DNA of 64,000 nucleotides, taken from the NCBI RefSeq assembly GCF_963678635.1, contig NC_087065.1, forward strand, positions 19,665,623 to 19,729,622. The letters are read 5' to 3'. The notes below the pieces were generated by a model. It saw nothing but the letters and a program-made list of their open reading frames with translations, made no database searches and had not been told where the DNA came from. Positions 59,401-63,823 of the stretch are shown here, piece after piece. How positions within the stretch are numbered: position 1 is the first letter of the stretch; every line of letters begins with the position of its first letter. A program made the translations under genes and the position numbers. Origin of the DNA: Symsagittifera roscoffensis (Eukaryota > Xenacoelomorpha > Acoela > Convolutidae).

Positions 59401-62400
59401 TGCCGGAGGAGTCAAGGTATTTGAGTTTATTATAAATCAAGCTATCAATTGACTTTGTTGAAAAATTGTTAACCTGAAAAAGTTTATACTACGATTCGAT
59501 AACACTAATCGCAAGCATAAAGATGTCTGATAACCCCAAAAAGTGCAGCAAACGAGATTGAATTTTTTTTTCGGCCGACACTTTTAGGGTTCGGTGTGGT
59601 AAAGCCAATGAGAGGCATTCTTTTTCTGCACCACATCCCTTCTCTGTGCCATTGAATTTTGTGCAGACTTCATTAAAGCTGCTGCGCTTTTGAATTTTAG
59701 CTAAGAATACAGCTCATATGATGACTACCCAAAAGAAAATCATAGCAGCCAAAAAAGTGAAGCCACTAACAATGTCTGAAAATTCTGGTATTTTGTTTTT
59801 CGATAAGAAGATGCAAAAACTTGACTAAAAAACAATGTAACACGACGTGGTTAATTATAAACTTACGTTTTTTGTTCTGAAGACTATCTTGTCATAATAC
59901 ATTGAGAAGTAGCCTGACGCAATGCTCTCGTTAGTGTACAGGTGTGACAACAGCTTCGCCTCAGAAGTGAGCACTGTCTTCAGACTACCCTCCTCCTCTT
60001 GCTGGTCTTTTTTCTGACCTTGACCCCTGGTCGAGGTGTGAGAGGAGGTCAAGTCGAGACAGAATATCTGACCGAGATCAGTGGCAACGTAGACTCCATT
60101 CTTATGCATGAGAATGACGTTGATTGCACAATCTAGTACAGAATCATCACCTAAAATAACCAAATACATTTTCAGTTTAAAGGTACTTGCTTTCAAAATT
60201 AAAGTGATTTTCAGATCATTGCTGATAACCGCTGCTGAGCCCTTGTGTAAATTTTAGGTCATTTGTATGGCTCAAAAACTCAATTCTCTAGCAAAGAAGA
60301 ACCTTTTTTTTCTAGTGCATAAGCCAGCGTACGACGCCAAACAGATTAAAGTAAATTTGAGTCTGAGAGGTTTTAATTTCTCTATTGAGCAAAAGTTTCA
60401 CCTAAATGGATTTATTTTTGCAAACTTAAATTTGCGTACGTAATTTCATAAAAGTGAATAATCTATGCAAAAAACTTATCCAAAAACGTATCTAAAAGTG
60501 CAGGTTCAATTACATACATTTAGAAACACATACATGCTCCATTTTATGAATTTTCACCTCCATTTTATGCAAAATTTACGTAATAGTTCCTTCTCCTTCT
60601 ACTGTCACAGGACATTGAAGTAGCAACTTTTTGGATTCAACGAGCAAATGAACGGATTTTTTTTCACGTTTTTGTCGTTTTCTCTTCTACAATTAGAGAT
60701 ACAGGTTTAAATTTTGCCACATACTAGATAAATCAATTTGAGGGGAGCTAACCGACTCAATTTTTGAGAAGTATTATTTTGAATGTGGTAAATAAACAGT
60801 TAATCGTAAATAGTTTCAGACGTGTTCCTTCTCTGGAATCTTCCCTAAAAGGAATTTGAATGTGCTCAAATTGGTTCTTTGGAAAGCTGATGATCTTCAC
60901 TTAGTCTATATGCCGCGTAAAAACCACGGACAAAAGAATTGCAAGATGTACTTGGGCTGGCGTCATAAAAAAGCTGCACGTTTATGAGTATATTTGGGCT
61001 GGTGATCAAAATAAGTCAACAAAAAACTGATCCTTCAAATGTTTTGGAAAAGTGACATCTCCGATCCGTGCAAAGAAGTCTTAAAAGCAGTTATTTAGTC
61101 TCTAAATTTTGCCCAATTTTTTGTTCTATGCACCCAAGACCTTTTTTTATCTGTATCGTCAAAACCGATAAGACCATTTTCGACGCCGGACTAAGTACTC
61201 TTTCAATTCCTTTGTGAGCGGTTTTTAGGCGGCTTGAAGAGTAAGTGAAAATCATCAGCTTCCCAAAGAACCAATTTGAGCGCAGAAATTCACATTCCTT
61301 GGGTTCTTTTTGAGAACGTTTCCAGAAAAGAAAACTTCTGCTACCATTTATGGTTAACTGGCTATTTTGAACCTTCAAAACAAGATTTCTCAACATTTGA
61401 TTCGGTTAGCTCCTTTCAAATAGTTTTAGCTAGCATTTGTCAAAAATTAAATCCTGTATATCTTATTGTACTGTATCTCTTATATAACGAAACGAAAAAA
61501 ACATGAACAAAAAAATTCGTTCATTTGCTCGGTGAATCCAAAAAGTTGCAAATGCAATGTCCTGTGACTACTCGAGAATGGTCAGAAAAACAATTTATTC
61601 AATGCTACTCACCGAGTGGAATCTGATGGAAAATTTCAGTTGTGTGGGTCTCTGTGTCAATCTGAAACGACAAATGGTGTCATGAGTACTGCATGGTAAA
61701 TAACTTTCCGTAGCCCCAAGAATAGACGCTAATTATTTGCTAAACAAAAGGTAAAAGGCAAATTTCAGTCAGCTTAAATTACGGAGCAAGCAATTAAAAA
61801 TATATTTAAAAAAAATTAAGTCTTTTAAGTTCTCTAAAACATAATTAATTTTATTCTACTTCTATATGTTGGTGGCCCTATTTTTTCTTCTTTCGTAATT
61901 AGCAATCGAAAAAGGCTTAAATTTTAGTTTATTGCCTCGCATTACTTTAAAGAATTTAATGATTAACCCAGTTTTCGATCAAAATTGATGATTATTCTTC
62001 AATTTAAAAACCAATTAAAAATTTATTACAGAGAGGCCAAGCGAAGTTAAGCACCGATTACAAATCAACTTATACATAGCATGACAATTAAACGACAGAA
62101 AAAAGAAGTAGAAAAAACTTCAAAAAATAGCGAAAATGATCTACCAAAAATTTGCCTGGACATTGTCTTGACTAAAAATCCCTTTCAAGAAAGAATGCCA
62201 AGAAGCAAGACATATAAATGTTCACTAAACATCAATATAAATTAACAAAACTTACAAAGCGGTAAAAGAAGCCGACAATTCTTGAGCAGACACACGTTAC
62301 GCCGAAAAAAAATTTTATTAGAAAAACTTAAAAACTCAAAAAGTTCCCGCCTCGATCGAATATTTTTACAAAAATTATTGCTCCCCAAACTATTCAAAAA

Positions 62401-63823
62401 TAGGACGCTAAGCCGATATATTATAATCTAAAACTTTTTGAGCCACGAAAAAAATTAAGAAAAAATGGACAAATCTGATATCCTAAAATCGGAGTCGGTA
62501 AATTTACAACCAACACAAAAAAAACAATTTCGAATAAAAACGGGCATTTGAAACGCAGATATACTCAAAATTTGTCTGTTTGTTGACGAAAGTACAGATA
62601 GATCGAGATGACCACCAATTTCAGTCATCCTATGAACAAACTTAGTCTAATACCCGATTGCAACACCCTTGATTATGACACAAGGGTAATGACAGTATAC
62701 ATTATGTTTATCTTACCTTGATGATCTCGCCCCTCTTACATCCGAACAGGACATGACCAGAGGGTAGCCACGTGTGACACAGAGGAACCACAGAATTCTT
62801 TTTCTCGTGCCATTCTTAAAGCAGAAATTTGAGATTACCATATTATAGTGTTTGATTGTGGTAGACAAAACTAGAAGTAATTAGAACTGAAAGTAATAAT
62901 TAAGCATCGCTTACGGGTGAAAAAGAAACATGGACGCTCTCAATCGTTCTTTTGTTTACATGCAAACCTCAAATACCTCTTGAATTTTTTAAAAATTTGC
63001 AACTTGGCTTTTGACCTTAAATAACGGCCTACACTAATGATTGCGGTAATTGCAAAAATCAGGACCATTTGAACCTATATGTTCGTGAGGTAAACTATTT
63101 ATGGCTCTAATACACTGGGACTCACCGGTGCAGTTGAGCGCACTCTCAATCAGATCCCTGGATGCAATGAACTTCAGCTCCGAGAAGTTAGGGTGACTAT
63201 CTGCACTCTTGTACTCCTCGTCGCTCAGAAGACTATCGTCAAGTACTAGACTGAATTGGCTGAAAAAAGGAGACAGATATTGAAAACAATAAAAACAAGC
63301 CTTAAAATGAAACCAGTGACCATTTTTGCGATTTCAGATTTTGGAAATTTTTACTGTCAACATTTCAGATGCTGGAACAATTAAGAGCTCGATTAAAAAC
63401 AAAATCATTTCAAACTGACTGCGCCGTTTCTACAGATGATTAACCGATGTTGTCGAATGAGGATATGAGCTTCGAAATGAAATTGACATGACATTACCGG
63501 CTGGTAAATTTTTCTCTGGAAATATTATCATTAACAACTTTTGTATTAAAACAGTTATTTGTAAAATTTTGTTTGATAAATATTTAAGCAGACATTGAAA
63601 ATAAATAATTCTGAAATGCTGAAATCAACATTCAATTAGTTTTGCTTACTTTGGATTGATGAAATGGTTCTTATTGGACCTCTCTATACTCCAGAATGTG
63701 ATACATTCCTGGTTGCCTGAGACAAGTTGTCGCCAGTTGGTGGGATTGAATGAGAGAGAAGAAATCGGTCCATTCTCGTTGCCAACACTGTTTTTGCACA
63801 AAATCTCTTTTGTCTGCCAGTTC
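17546..63823 (-). CDS. CFAP43: Cilia- and flagella-associated protein 43 (28 exons; extreme 5' end off-window)
   Basis: Exons from 5' to 3' on the minus strand: 63650-63823, 63126-63259, 62717-62814, 61613-61661, 59867-60150, 55954-56067, 55666-55749, 54652-54800, 52749-53011, 52130-52311, 51736-51777, 50958-51235, 50043-50205, 49635-49925, 49052-49297, 48365-48577, 45391-45570, 44601-44807, 44451-44456 (microexon, candidate), 43630-43800, 42992-43351, 42446-42755, 20331-20431, 19864-19976, 19051-19378, 18401-18529, 17946-18063, 17546-17712. All junctions have GT/AG and matching phases, giving about 1,650 residues; vertebrate CFAP43 is of similar size. The N-terminal half has WD repeats; the C-terminal half is coiled coil ending LRMRTFPALVQIE. 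CFAP43 with CFAP44 forms the tether of inner-arm dynein I1/f to the axonemal doublet in motile cilia and sperm. CFAP44 is the main alternative, but the C-terminal motifs fit CFAP43 better. Confidence 0.85.
20432..25003. other. CFAP43 22-kb intron, part downstream of the nested gene
   Basis: AT-rich non-coding sequence. The open frames here are short and biased toward Lys, Asn and Phe, as expected by chance at this base composition. A degenerate copy of a dispersed repeat (CAGAGG...TAGCATTGCAAGCTA) lies near 20757-20845, and the related motif GCAGAGGCGAAGC occurs near 23051. The 3' UTR of the nested gene should lie just below 25004. Confidence 0.5.
25004..30544 (-). CDS. 1,846-residue Ser/Gly/Gln-rich tandem-repeat protein nested in a CFAP43 intron; unknown family
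   Basis: A single uninterrupted frame of 1,846 codons on the minus strand, with no introns, inside CFAP43's largest intron and on the same strand. The start is the first ATG after an in-frame TAA 18 bases upstream. The N-terminus is basic and Ser-rich (MKKAGHGSSTSSSSRSRKQR), then acidic (YEGEGEGEAKYEAELEK). Nine 27-residue units (MSGEQRQSGMSAVQSQGRP core) follow, then about 27 units of 24 residues (MSGTQRQSGMSAVDSQGRP core), then an acidic Asp/Glu/Gln/His region. A short CMCECD motif and a Gly-rich stretch precede a non-repetitive C-terminal domain with two CxxC pairs (residues about 1670-1673 and 1708-1711) and many aromatic residues. There is no signal peptide or membrane helix. The tandem part is probably disordered and phosphorylatable. 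I do not recognise the family. Co-residence with CFAP43 suggests, but does not show, a ciliary or sperm role. Confidence 0.8.
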   Translation of the reverse strand: MKKAGHGSSTSSSSRSRKQREGQKDSRVSGAREPEYEGEGEGEAKYEAELEKVEDYYDENEAQDYGSERQSEEEQKWQQQEAEEDDEFNKGLPSTARPSGESGSQTRPSGVSGGSVTSQSRPSGGSAMQSQSRPSGESEEEFMPPGASKFDNRDSTGMPSGSKQVRPSSESDPYMSGEQRQSGMSAVQSQGRPSGESGGPYMSGEQRQSGMSAVQSQGRPSGESGDPYMSGEQRQSGMSAVQSQGRPSGESGDPYTIGEQRQSGMSAVQSQGRPSGESGDPYMSGEQRQSGMSAVQSQGRPSGESGDPYMSGEQRQSGMSAVQSQGRPSGESGDPYMSGEQRQSGMSAVQSQGRPSGESGDPYMSGEQRQSGMSAVQSQGRPSGESGAPYMSGEQRQSGMSAVQSQGRPSGESGDPHMSGGERQSGTSVTLGPDTTARPPNEDHDDPFPIGASKIDIQKSTKEKSDSPTASLSQNRLSSKPGDPYMTGTQRQSGMSAVDSQGRPSRDPYMAGTQRQSGMSAVDSQGRPSGQSGDPYMSATQQQSGLSGVDSQSRPSGQSGDPYTSGTQRDSGMSGVDGQARPSGQSGDPLMSGSQRQSGVSAVDSQERPSGDPYKANTQRNSGMSAVDSQGRPSGQSGDPYVSDTQRQSGTSGVDSQGRPSGDPYMTGAQRESGMSAVDSQGRPSGDRYMGGTQRQSGMSAVDSQARPSGDPYMSGTQRQSGMSAADSQGRPSGDPYMSGTQRQSGMSAVDSQGRPSGDQYMAGTQRQSGMSAVDSQGRPSGDPYMSGTQRQSDMSAVDSQGRPSGDLYMSGTQRQSGMSAVDSQGRPSGDPYMSGTQRQPGMSAVDSQGRPSGDPYMSGTQRQSGMSAVDSQGRPSGDQYMAGTQRQSGMSAVDSQGRPSGDPHMSGTQRQSGVSAVDSQGRPSGDPYMSGTQRESGMSAVDSQGRPSGDPYMSDTQRQSGMSAVDSQGRPSGDPHMSGTQRQSGMSAVDSQGRPSGDPYMSGTQRQSGMSAVDSQGRPSGDPYMSDTQRQSGMSAVDSQGRPSGDPYMSGTQRQSGMSAVDSQGRPSGDQYMAGTQRQSGMSAVDSQGRPSGDPHMSGTQRQSGMSAVDSQGRPSGDPYMSGTQRQSGMSAVDSQAMSAKSSEGETNDPFPQGASQIGFGQSTKKPSASHSAIRSQVRPSAGSAAKRRSSQRSSKKGSGLGGSKARSGVSSSQAGSSVGSKQLDNQEPGQDINEGDYHSEEQGGPMESRRPEDDPEGPFVPGNDPEKNLGLTGNEETFKDINSVLSGEKNQKNVSGSQRFSGKNSTTGSGFGTSSKNDQGSHVDSHADQNNQSNLLNHTWNKPPLGTVGSSVASNSHVESNFPLTEYQQEGEDDDSTSDSHKLDAFDGAHHDRGTVDDLHGDHHVYDQENGEDDQEGNYEGQQEGQDEHGAYENVDEIGSEDDYDGEPVEFQNDSQQQESKFPRPQLSGYQQPGSQQQPGSQQNGPTLTAGPLNPSFRISSRNCGQFHDDSTNEIMNSALANMTEEEKQALDEQRLKLQELFGDCMCECDLSSVSVSGKSSNMSQGRTPGPFGGQPGDGFGPEPGESSHGGAGSHGPSSKGGTSFGDRGPGGSADGPGGEQSMGDMSQQPGATGRPTEGSTMFDKAANGVYNKYKMKAKSGIAEKYLCINCLYTKFAAPNRKYWKELTFSDADDFRKNFLGRQFYCYFCNKHQRTPLTLRKFHDPLVDPSRNPEPAFLIHDGYSILMGIYPYRTTDMYKDPSKRMSLGMPSGIGKLQQLKVLTSHTKRLTKQYSGPPYEHEHAGLDISHLSASRTVSRIGSHNGSTKPPESHDMSDCFNLPSNL
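25412..25537 (-). other. CxxC...CxxC segment of the nested gene product
   Basis: Residues about 1670-1711 of the repeat protein. CINC and CYFC are separated by 34 residues with conserved-looking aromatics (KYWKELTF, RKNFLGRQFY), followed by NKHQRTP. The spacing fits a treble-clef or zinc-ribbon-like metal site, but I cannot match it to a named family. It is the most likely part to detect homologues because the rest is low complexity. Confidence 0.5.
27130..29110 (-). repeat. Coding tandem array, 72-bp unit (24 residues), about 27 copies
   Basis: Consensus residues DPYMSGTQRQSGMSAVDSQG plus RPSG. Copies nearest the C-terminus are almost identical and show recurring sub-variants (DQYMAG, DPHMSG, DPYMSD) in a repeated order. 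The N-terminal copies are more diverged, and several are 27 residues long with an extra QSG. All length changes keep the frame. Confidence 0.9.
29290..30040 (-). repeat. Coding tandem array, 81-bp unit (27 residues), 9 full copies
   Basis: Consensus PYMSGEQRQSGMSAVQSQGR plus PSGESGD. Nine near-identical copies are followed by a decayed tenth (PHMSGGERQSG). One copy has PYTIGEQ in place of PYMSGEQ. It is related to the 24-residue array but differs at Glu for Thr, Gln for Asp and the ESG insert. Confidence 0.9.
30545..30995. other. Region 5' of the nested gene
   Basis: Should contain its promoter and 5' UTR (minus strand). I see an in-frame stop 18 bases before the ATG, no convincing TATA box, and a C/T-rich run (CTCTTTTCCCTTCCCTCTGC) at about 30955-30965. 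No other gene. Confidence 0.4.
30996..31212. mobile_element. MITE copy 1 with G/C-homopolymer terminal repeats
   Basis: The left end is GGCTCTTTTTCCTCTCCCCC and the right end an 18-G run then GAGGAAAAAGAGCC, forming terminal inverted repeats. Interior hallmark: GTGTAACGAGTGG...CCAAATATG. Flanks CGCATGAG and TGCATGAG match at 7 of 8 bases as a target-site duplication. It is non-coding. Confidence 0.8.
31213..31350. mobile_element. MITE copy 2, truncated
   Basis: GAGCATCAATTTTATGGTGT followed by AACGAGTGGGTTCACAAG and CCAAACATATTTGTCATTG matches the interior of the other copies. Its outer end is lost or merged with copy 1. The region to 31624 adds only a G-rich stretch and a CACACA tract. Confidence 0.55.
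31625..31828. mobile_element. MITE copy 3 with 18-C left end
   Basis: GGCTCT plus 18 C (31631-31648) plus ACCTCAC at the left, and GGAAAAGGAAAAAGAGCC at the right. The interior GTGTAACGAGG, CCGAATATGTTTGTCATGGC matches copy 1. Flanks are CACACACA on both sides, compatible with an 8-bp duplication but uninformative because they are microsatellite. Confidence 0.75.
31901..32136 (+). mobile_element. tRNA-derived SINE, copy 1 (best preserved)
   Basis: The head AGCGGTGGTGAAGTGGTTAC contains an A-box-like TGGTGAAGTGG, and GGATGTTCGAGGCCC resembles a B box. The body has GTGAAGCAACATTACCCAGC, CCAGAAAAATAACC and ACAGCTCTTGTG, and the 3' end is CCGTGGATAAATGGTCTTAA. It matches copies at 45760-45973, 54858-54962 (3' part) and 56333-56548 (reverse). 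It is preceded by a 13-bp tandem repeat (GGCGGAAGTATCG). Confidence 0.8.
32137..32456. other. AT-rich stretch with ATCGATTATAAT palindromic motifs
   Basis: Repeated short palindromic words of the type ATAATCGATTATAAT and TTGATTATTAT occur here and again inside the duplicated block that follows. No coding signal. Could be element-derived or merely low complexity. Confidence 0.4.
32457..34114 (+). repeat. Recent tandem duplication, 828/829-bp unit
   Basis: 32457-33285 is repeated at 33286-34114. I noted only one substitution (AGAGATCC against AGATATCC) and one inserted A (ATTCGATGC against ATTCGAATGC), so the duplication is very recent or an assembly artefact. Each unit contains a 61-codon minus frame and a 69-codon plus frame that I do not recognise and do not call genes. 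Confidence 0.9.
34403..34596. mobile_element. MITE copy 4, inverted, with perfect 8-bp target duplication
   Basis: GGCTCTTTTTGCTTCCCCCC at the left and GGGGGAGGAAAAAGAGCC at the right. The interior is the reverse complement of copy 1 (CCACTCGTTACAC). Both flanks read GCACGTGG, a perfect 8-bp target-site duplication typical of hAT-class transposition. Confidence 0.85.
34597..35835. other. Intronic spacer between MITE copy 4 and the gypsy element
   Basis: Contains two overlapping short open frames (35170-35433, 35394-35768) of unrecognised sequence, probably chance. A repeated ATAGCCCCCA motif lies near 34848-34882. Nothing else is supported. Confidence 0.4.
35836..36042 (-). repeat. 3' LTR of the gypsy element
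   Basis: 207 bp. Shares GTGAAAAATGCAGATCCGGT, CAACTGTTTCAGCAC and GACCAAAGGACTGA-type blocks with the copy at 40803-41003. TG...CA termini on the minus strand. Confidence 0.85.
36900..40536 (-). pseudogene. Broken gag-pol of the gypsy element
   Basis: Recognisable segments, all minus strand and in shifting frames. Protease end with CRPSMIGRDLMPQLEMQL (39623-39964). Reverse-transcriptase thumb with MELKLSKCEF and WLGPQIT (about 38880-38990). Connection/RNase H with FFFWSPEWQAAFEVLKSRL and FAFRVLNAAGRKYSTNELKL (38421-38804). Integrase with YFLVAVDRFSRLPSTL (about 37150-37205) and WTKDPFTANTIQNFCNAEV (36884-37096). The piece at 40141-40536 should be gag, but I do not recognise it confidently. 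Confidence 0.75.
40803..41003 (-). repeat. 5' LTR of the gypsy element
   Basis: 201 bp, paired with 35836-36042. On the minus strand the next bases are AGGTGCAGACAGC, possibly a mutated primer-binding site. Confidence 0.85.
41004..42445. other. 5'-most part of the 22-kb CFAP43 intron
   Basis: AT-rich spacer between the gypsy 5' LTR and the donor GTTAGT of exon 42446-42755. No features seen beyond A/T runs. Confidence 0.5.
42446..45570 (-). CDS. CFAP43: CFAP43 central coiled-coil exons
   Basis: Exon 45391-45570 starts with an acidic run (DDEEDETAEEQQEEEGEAVG) and ends KEQKINQIVLLK. Exon 44601-44807 continues DSIHSLKNTFNKDFDEVF. Exon 43630-43800 carries NWRERGLDQMMGGVLEIRKE. Exon 42992-43351 begins DVPIPAF and is a long Lys/Glu coiled coil. 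Exon 42446-42755 has AEDRVLDRNFRKEFSE and NPYNERPSSA. These motifs and their order match the family closely. The last exon ends with one base of a codon (donor GTTAGT at 42445-42440). It must join the exon ending at 20431 across a 22-kb intron, which restores Glu in ALEELEAESYAPEG. Confidence 0.85.
44451..44456 (-). CDS. CFAP43: Candidate 6-nt microexon of CFAP43 (Thr-Lys)
   Basis: On the minus strand a good polypyrimidine/acceptor (TTCCTTGTTTACAG) is followed by ACCAAG and a strong donor GTAAGC. The flanking exons 44601-44807 and 43630-43800 are both phase 0, so these six bases would insert Thr-Lys in frame between KDSE and VKVERYLSP. Skipping also keeps the frame. This rests on splice-site quality only. 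Confidence 0.55.
44869..45107 (+). repeat. Dispersed repeat, copy 1 (left of exon 45391-45570)
   Basis: The stretch from TTATGTCCCCGT through CACACGGTAGATTGGCACAT to TCAGGCGGCAACACGACAA recurs at 45975-46170 in the same orientation with about 80 percent identity. The two copies flank one CFAP43 exon. It is unclassified and has no ORF. Confidence 0.7.
45760..45973 (+). mobile_element. tRNA-derived SINE, copy 2
   Basis: The head GGAGCGGCGGTGAAGTGG has an RNA polymerase III A-box form and GGATGTTCGAAGCCC a B-box form. The body (GCTTGAGGGCGTAGCAACAT, then AAGCCCAGAAAAACAGAC) and tail (TTGTGGATAAAT) match the copy at 31901-32136. The tail runs directly into dispersed-repeat copy 2. Confidence 0.75.
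45975..46170 (+). repeat. Dispersed repeat, copy 2
   Basis: Same family as 44869-45107, slightly shorter through small deletions. It abuts the 3' end of the SINE at 45760-45973. It lies in the intron between exons 45391-45570 and 48365-48577. Confidence 0.7.
46417..46460 (+). repeat. Short tandem duplication
   Basis: GAGAAAAAGCTAATAACAGG occurs twice in tandem with a 20-bp period, inside the CFAP43 intron 45571-48364. Confidence 0.8.
46851..47330 (+). repeat. Degenerate tandem duplication, ~340-bp period
   Basis: The segment AATGACTTGTTTTTAGAAAA through AATAGATGGCCTTGAA occurs at about 46903-46975 and again at about 47243-47315. The preceding sequence (CATAGCCAA, GTGGAAAAGAGT) is shared too. 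The copies differ by several percent. No coding potential is supported here or in the rest of this intron up to 48364. Confidence 0.65.
48365..63823 (-). CDS. CFAP43: CFAP43 WD-repeat half and linker exons
   Basis: Blade-like segments include LVSGNQECITFWSIE (63650-63823), HTWLPSGHVLFGCKRGEIIK (62717-62814), VILMHKNGVYVATDLGQIFC (59867-60150), TVREDGTMQVWTMD (55666-55749), GVVMVGTESGYCLCV (54652-54800), FSVDGSFFMVGCGTDDSLWL (52749-53011) and KWLASGSSDGTIRVGSLDS (50958-51235). Together they suggest two seven-bladed propellers. The 42-bp exon at 51736-51777 adds only 14 residues. Exons 50043-50205, 49635-49925 and 49052-49297 begin the helical region. Exon 48365-48577 encodes a hydrophilic Ser/Thr/Gly/His linker (NSHGGDGTSVSHNGGKN) that I would expect to be variable between species. 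The initiator Met is not in the window. Confidence 0.8.
49325..49500 (+). mobile_element. Possible tRNA-related SINE fragment
   Basis: GGGCCGTGGGTTCGAATCTA has the form of a polymerase III B box, preceded at the right distance by an A-box-like region (GCGCGGAGCTGAGCAATG). The downstream body is G/C-rich and unlike the surrounding intron. Only one copy is seen in the window, so this is tentative. Confidence 0.45.
51475..51669. mobile_element. MITE with ~68-bp terminal inverted repeats
   Basis: TATTTAGACAACCG at the left pairs with CGGTTGTCTAAATA at the right. The pairing continues through CAGACAAATACTATATTCAC and CAATCAGAATCGAGA with few mismatches, leaving a short AT-rich centre (TAATTATTAATTATTAATT). 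Length 195 bp. A TA dinucleotide at both ends would fit Tc1/mariner-type insertion. It lies in the CFAP43 intron 51236-51735... i.e. between exons 50958-51235 and 51736-51777. Confidence 0.75.
53012..54651. other. CFAP43 intron, 1.6 kb
   Basis: AT-rich, dense in A runs, with no coding exon or clear repeat seen. The phases of the flanking exons (2 and 1 nt) join directly, so no exon is missing here. Confidence 0.5.
54858..54962 (+). mobile_element. tRNA-derived SINE, copy 4 (3' part only)
   Basis: Matches the 3' half of the copy at 31901-32136 from AGCCAAAAAAACTGCAGTTA through GGCAGGAGCACATCAGCGG, GACAGCTCATATG and CGTGGATAA. The tRNA-like head is absent, as in 5'-truncated SINE copies. It starts 57 bp upstream of exon 54652-54800 on the minus strand. 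Confidence 0.7.
55300..55389 (+). repeat. 18-bp tandem repeat with 36-bp higher-order period
   Basis: Five units: TTCAAATTTTTGGCACAG alternates with TTCAAATTTTTCGCGCAG (one unit starts CTC). The alternation gives a 36-bp superunit. It lies in the CFAP43 intron between exons 54652-54800 and 55666-55749. Confidence 0.9.
56207..56245 (+). repeat. Short tandem repeat
   Basis: TTATTATTATTATAACACTA is repeated twice in tandem, adjoining an AGAGGCGAAGC-motif repeat. Confidence 0.75.
56333..56548 (-). mobile_element. tRNA-derived SINE, copy 3 (reverse)
   Basis: The reverse complement matches 31901-32136 from GGGGAGCAGTGGTGAAGTG to CGCGGATAAATGGTCTTAA, including AACATTACCCAGCCCAG. This copy is joined on its 5' side to a second tRNA-like head (56549-56632). 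Confidence 0.8.
56549..56632 (-). repeat. Second tRNA-like module upstream of SINE copy 3
   Basis: On the minus strand: GCGGTCGTGGCCGAGAGGGC (A-box TGGCCGAGAGG), an anticodon-arm-like TGAGACTCTAAATCTCG, then GCAAGTTCGAATCC (B box). The T stem and acceptor stem do not pair well, so it is a tRNA pseudogene or SINE head, not a working tRNA. With 56333-56548 it would make a dimeric SINE. Confidence 0.6.
56635..56793. mobile_element. Short MITE with ~40-bp terminal inverted repeats
   Basis: TGTCTATTGTATTTGATGCC ... GCTGCATCGC at the left pairs with GCGATGCAGC ... GGCACCAAATACAAATAGAG ACA at the right. Length 159 bp. It lies immediately next to the tRNA-like module. A related phrase (AAAAGTGGCACCAATATTTG) recurs at about 57073. 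Confidence 0.75.
58085..58190 (-). repeat. tRNA-like sequence (SINE head or pseudogene)
   Basis: Minus strand: GATCTGTAGAGTAGAGGTAG, then AAAAGGGTTCGAACCTGGG, a good B box. The anticodon arm is not recoverable. Probably a tRNA-derived repeat. Confidence 0.45.
58691..58800. repeat. Dispersed AGAGGCGAAGC-family repeat
   Basis: GACGCAGAGGCGAAGC, then CATAGCATTGCAAACTAGCA and GACAAAATGTGAAACG. Related, more decayed copies occur near 20757-20845, 56181-56206, 62031-62115 and (motif only) 23051. Confidence 0.5.
59335..59410 (-). repeat. tRNA-like sequence (SINE head or pseudogene)
   Basis: Minus strand: CTTGGCCGAGAGGCAACGAC (A box) and CCTAGGTTCGAACCCGGCC (B box) at normal tRNA spacing, with an anticodon-like arm GGGACGTCAAAATCC. 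Acceptor pairing is poor. Confidence 0.5.
60604..61568. mobile_element. 965-bp foldback element with long inverted arms and TACT target duplication
   Basis: The left arm begins GTCACAGGACATTG and the right arm ends with its reverse complement CAATGTCCTGTGAC. Pairing continues for roughly 350-430 bp through CAACTTTTTGGATTCA, CGAGCAAATGAACG, GGAGCTAACCGA and CTCAAATTGGTTCTTTGG. The arms carry scattered mismatches and leave a spacer of 100-150 bp. Both flanks read TACT, a likely 4-bp target duplication. There is no convincing ORF. It lies in the CFAP43 intron 60151-61612. Confidence 0.8.
61662..62716. other. CFAP43 intron, 1.05 kb
   Basis: AT-rich. Contains a decayed dispersed repeat (ACAGAGAGGCCAAGCGAAG ... 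CATAGCATGACAA) at about 62031-62115. No exon: the flanking exons join in phase 0. Confidence 0.5.

Larger units (their letters stand above)
56794..59866. other. CFAP43 intron, distal part
   Basis: Contains two tRNA-like B-box sequences (see separate entries) and an AGAGGCGAAGC-family repeat at 58691-58800. Two Lys-rich open frames (57128-57409, 57595-57816) match nothing I recognise and look like chance. The flanking exons join in phase 0, so no CFAP43 exon is missing. Confidence 0.5.

Noticed and set aside
17546-63823. Assignment as CFAP44 instead of CFAP43
   Set aside because: Both share WD repeats and coiled coils. The RERGLDQMMGGVLEIRKE, VPIPAF and C-terminal LRMRTFPALVQ motifs fit my knowledge of CFAP43 better; a search would settle it.
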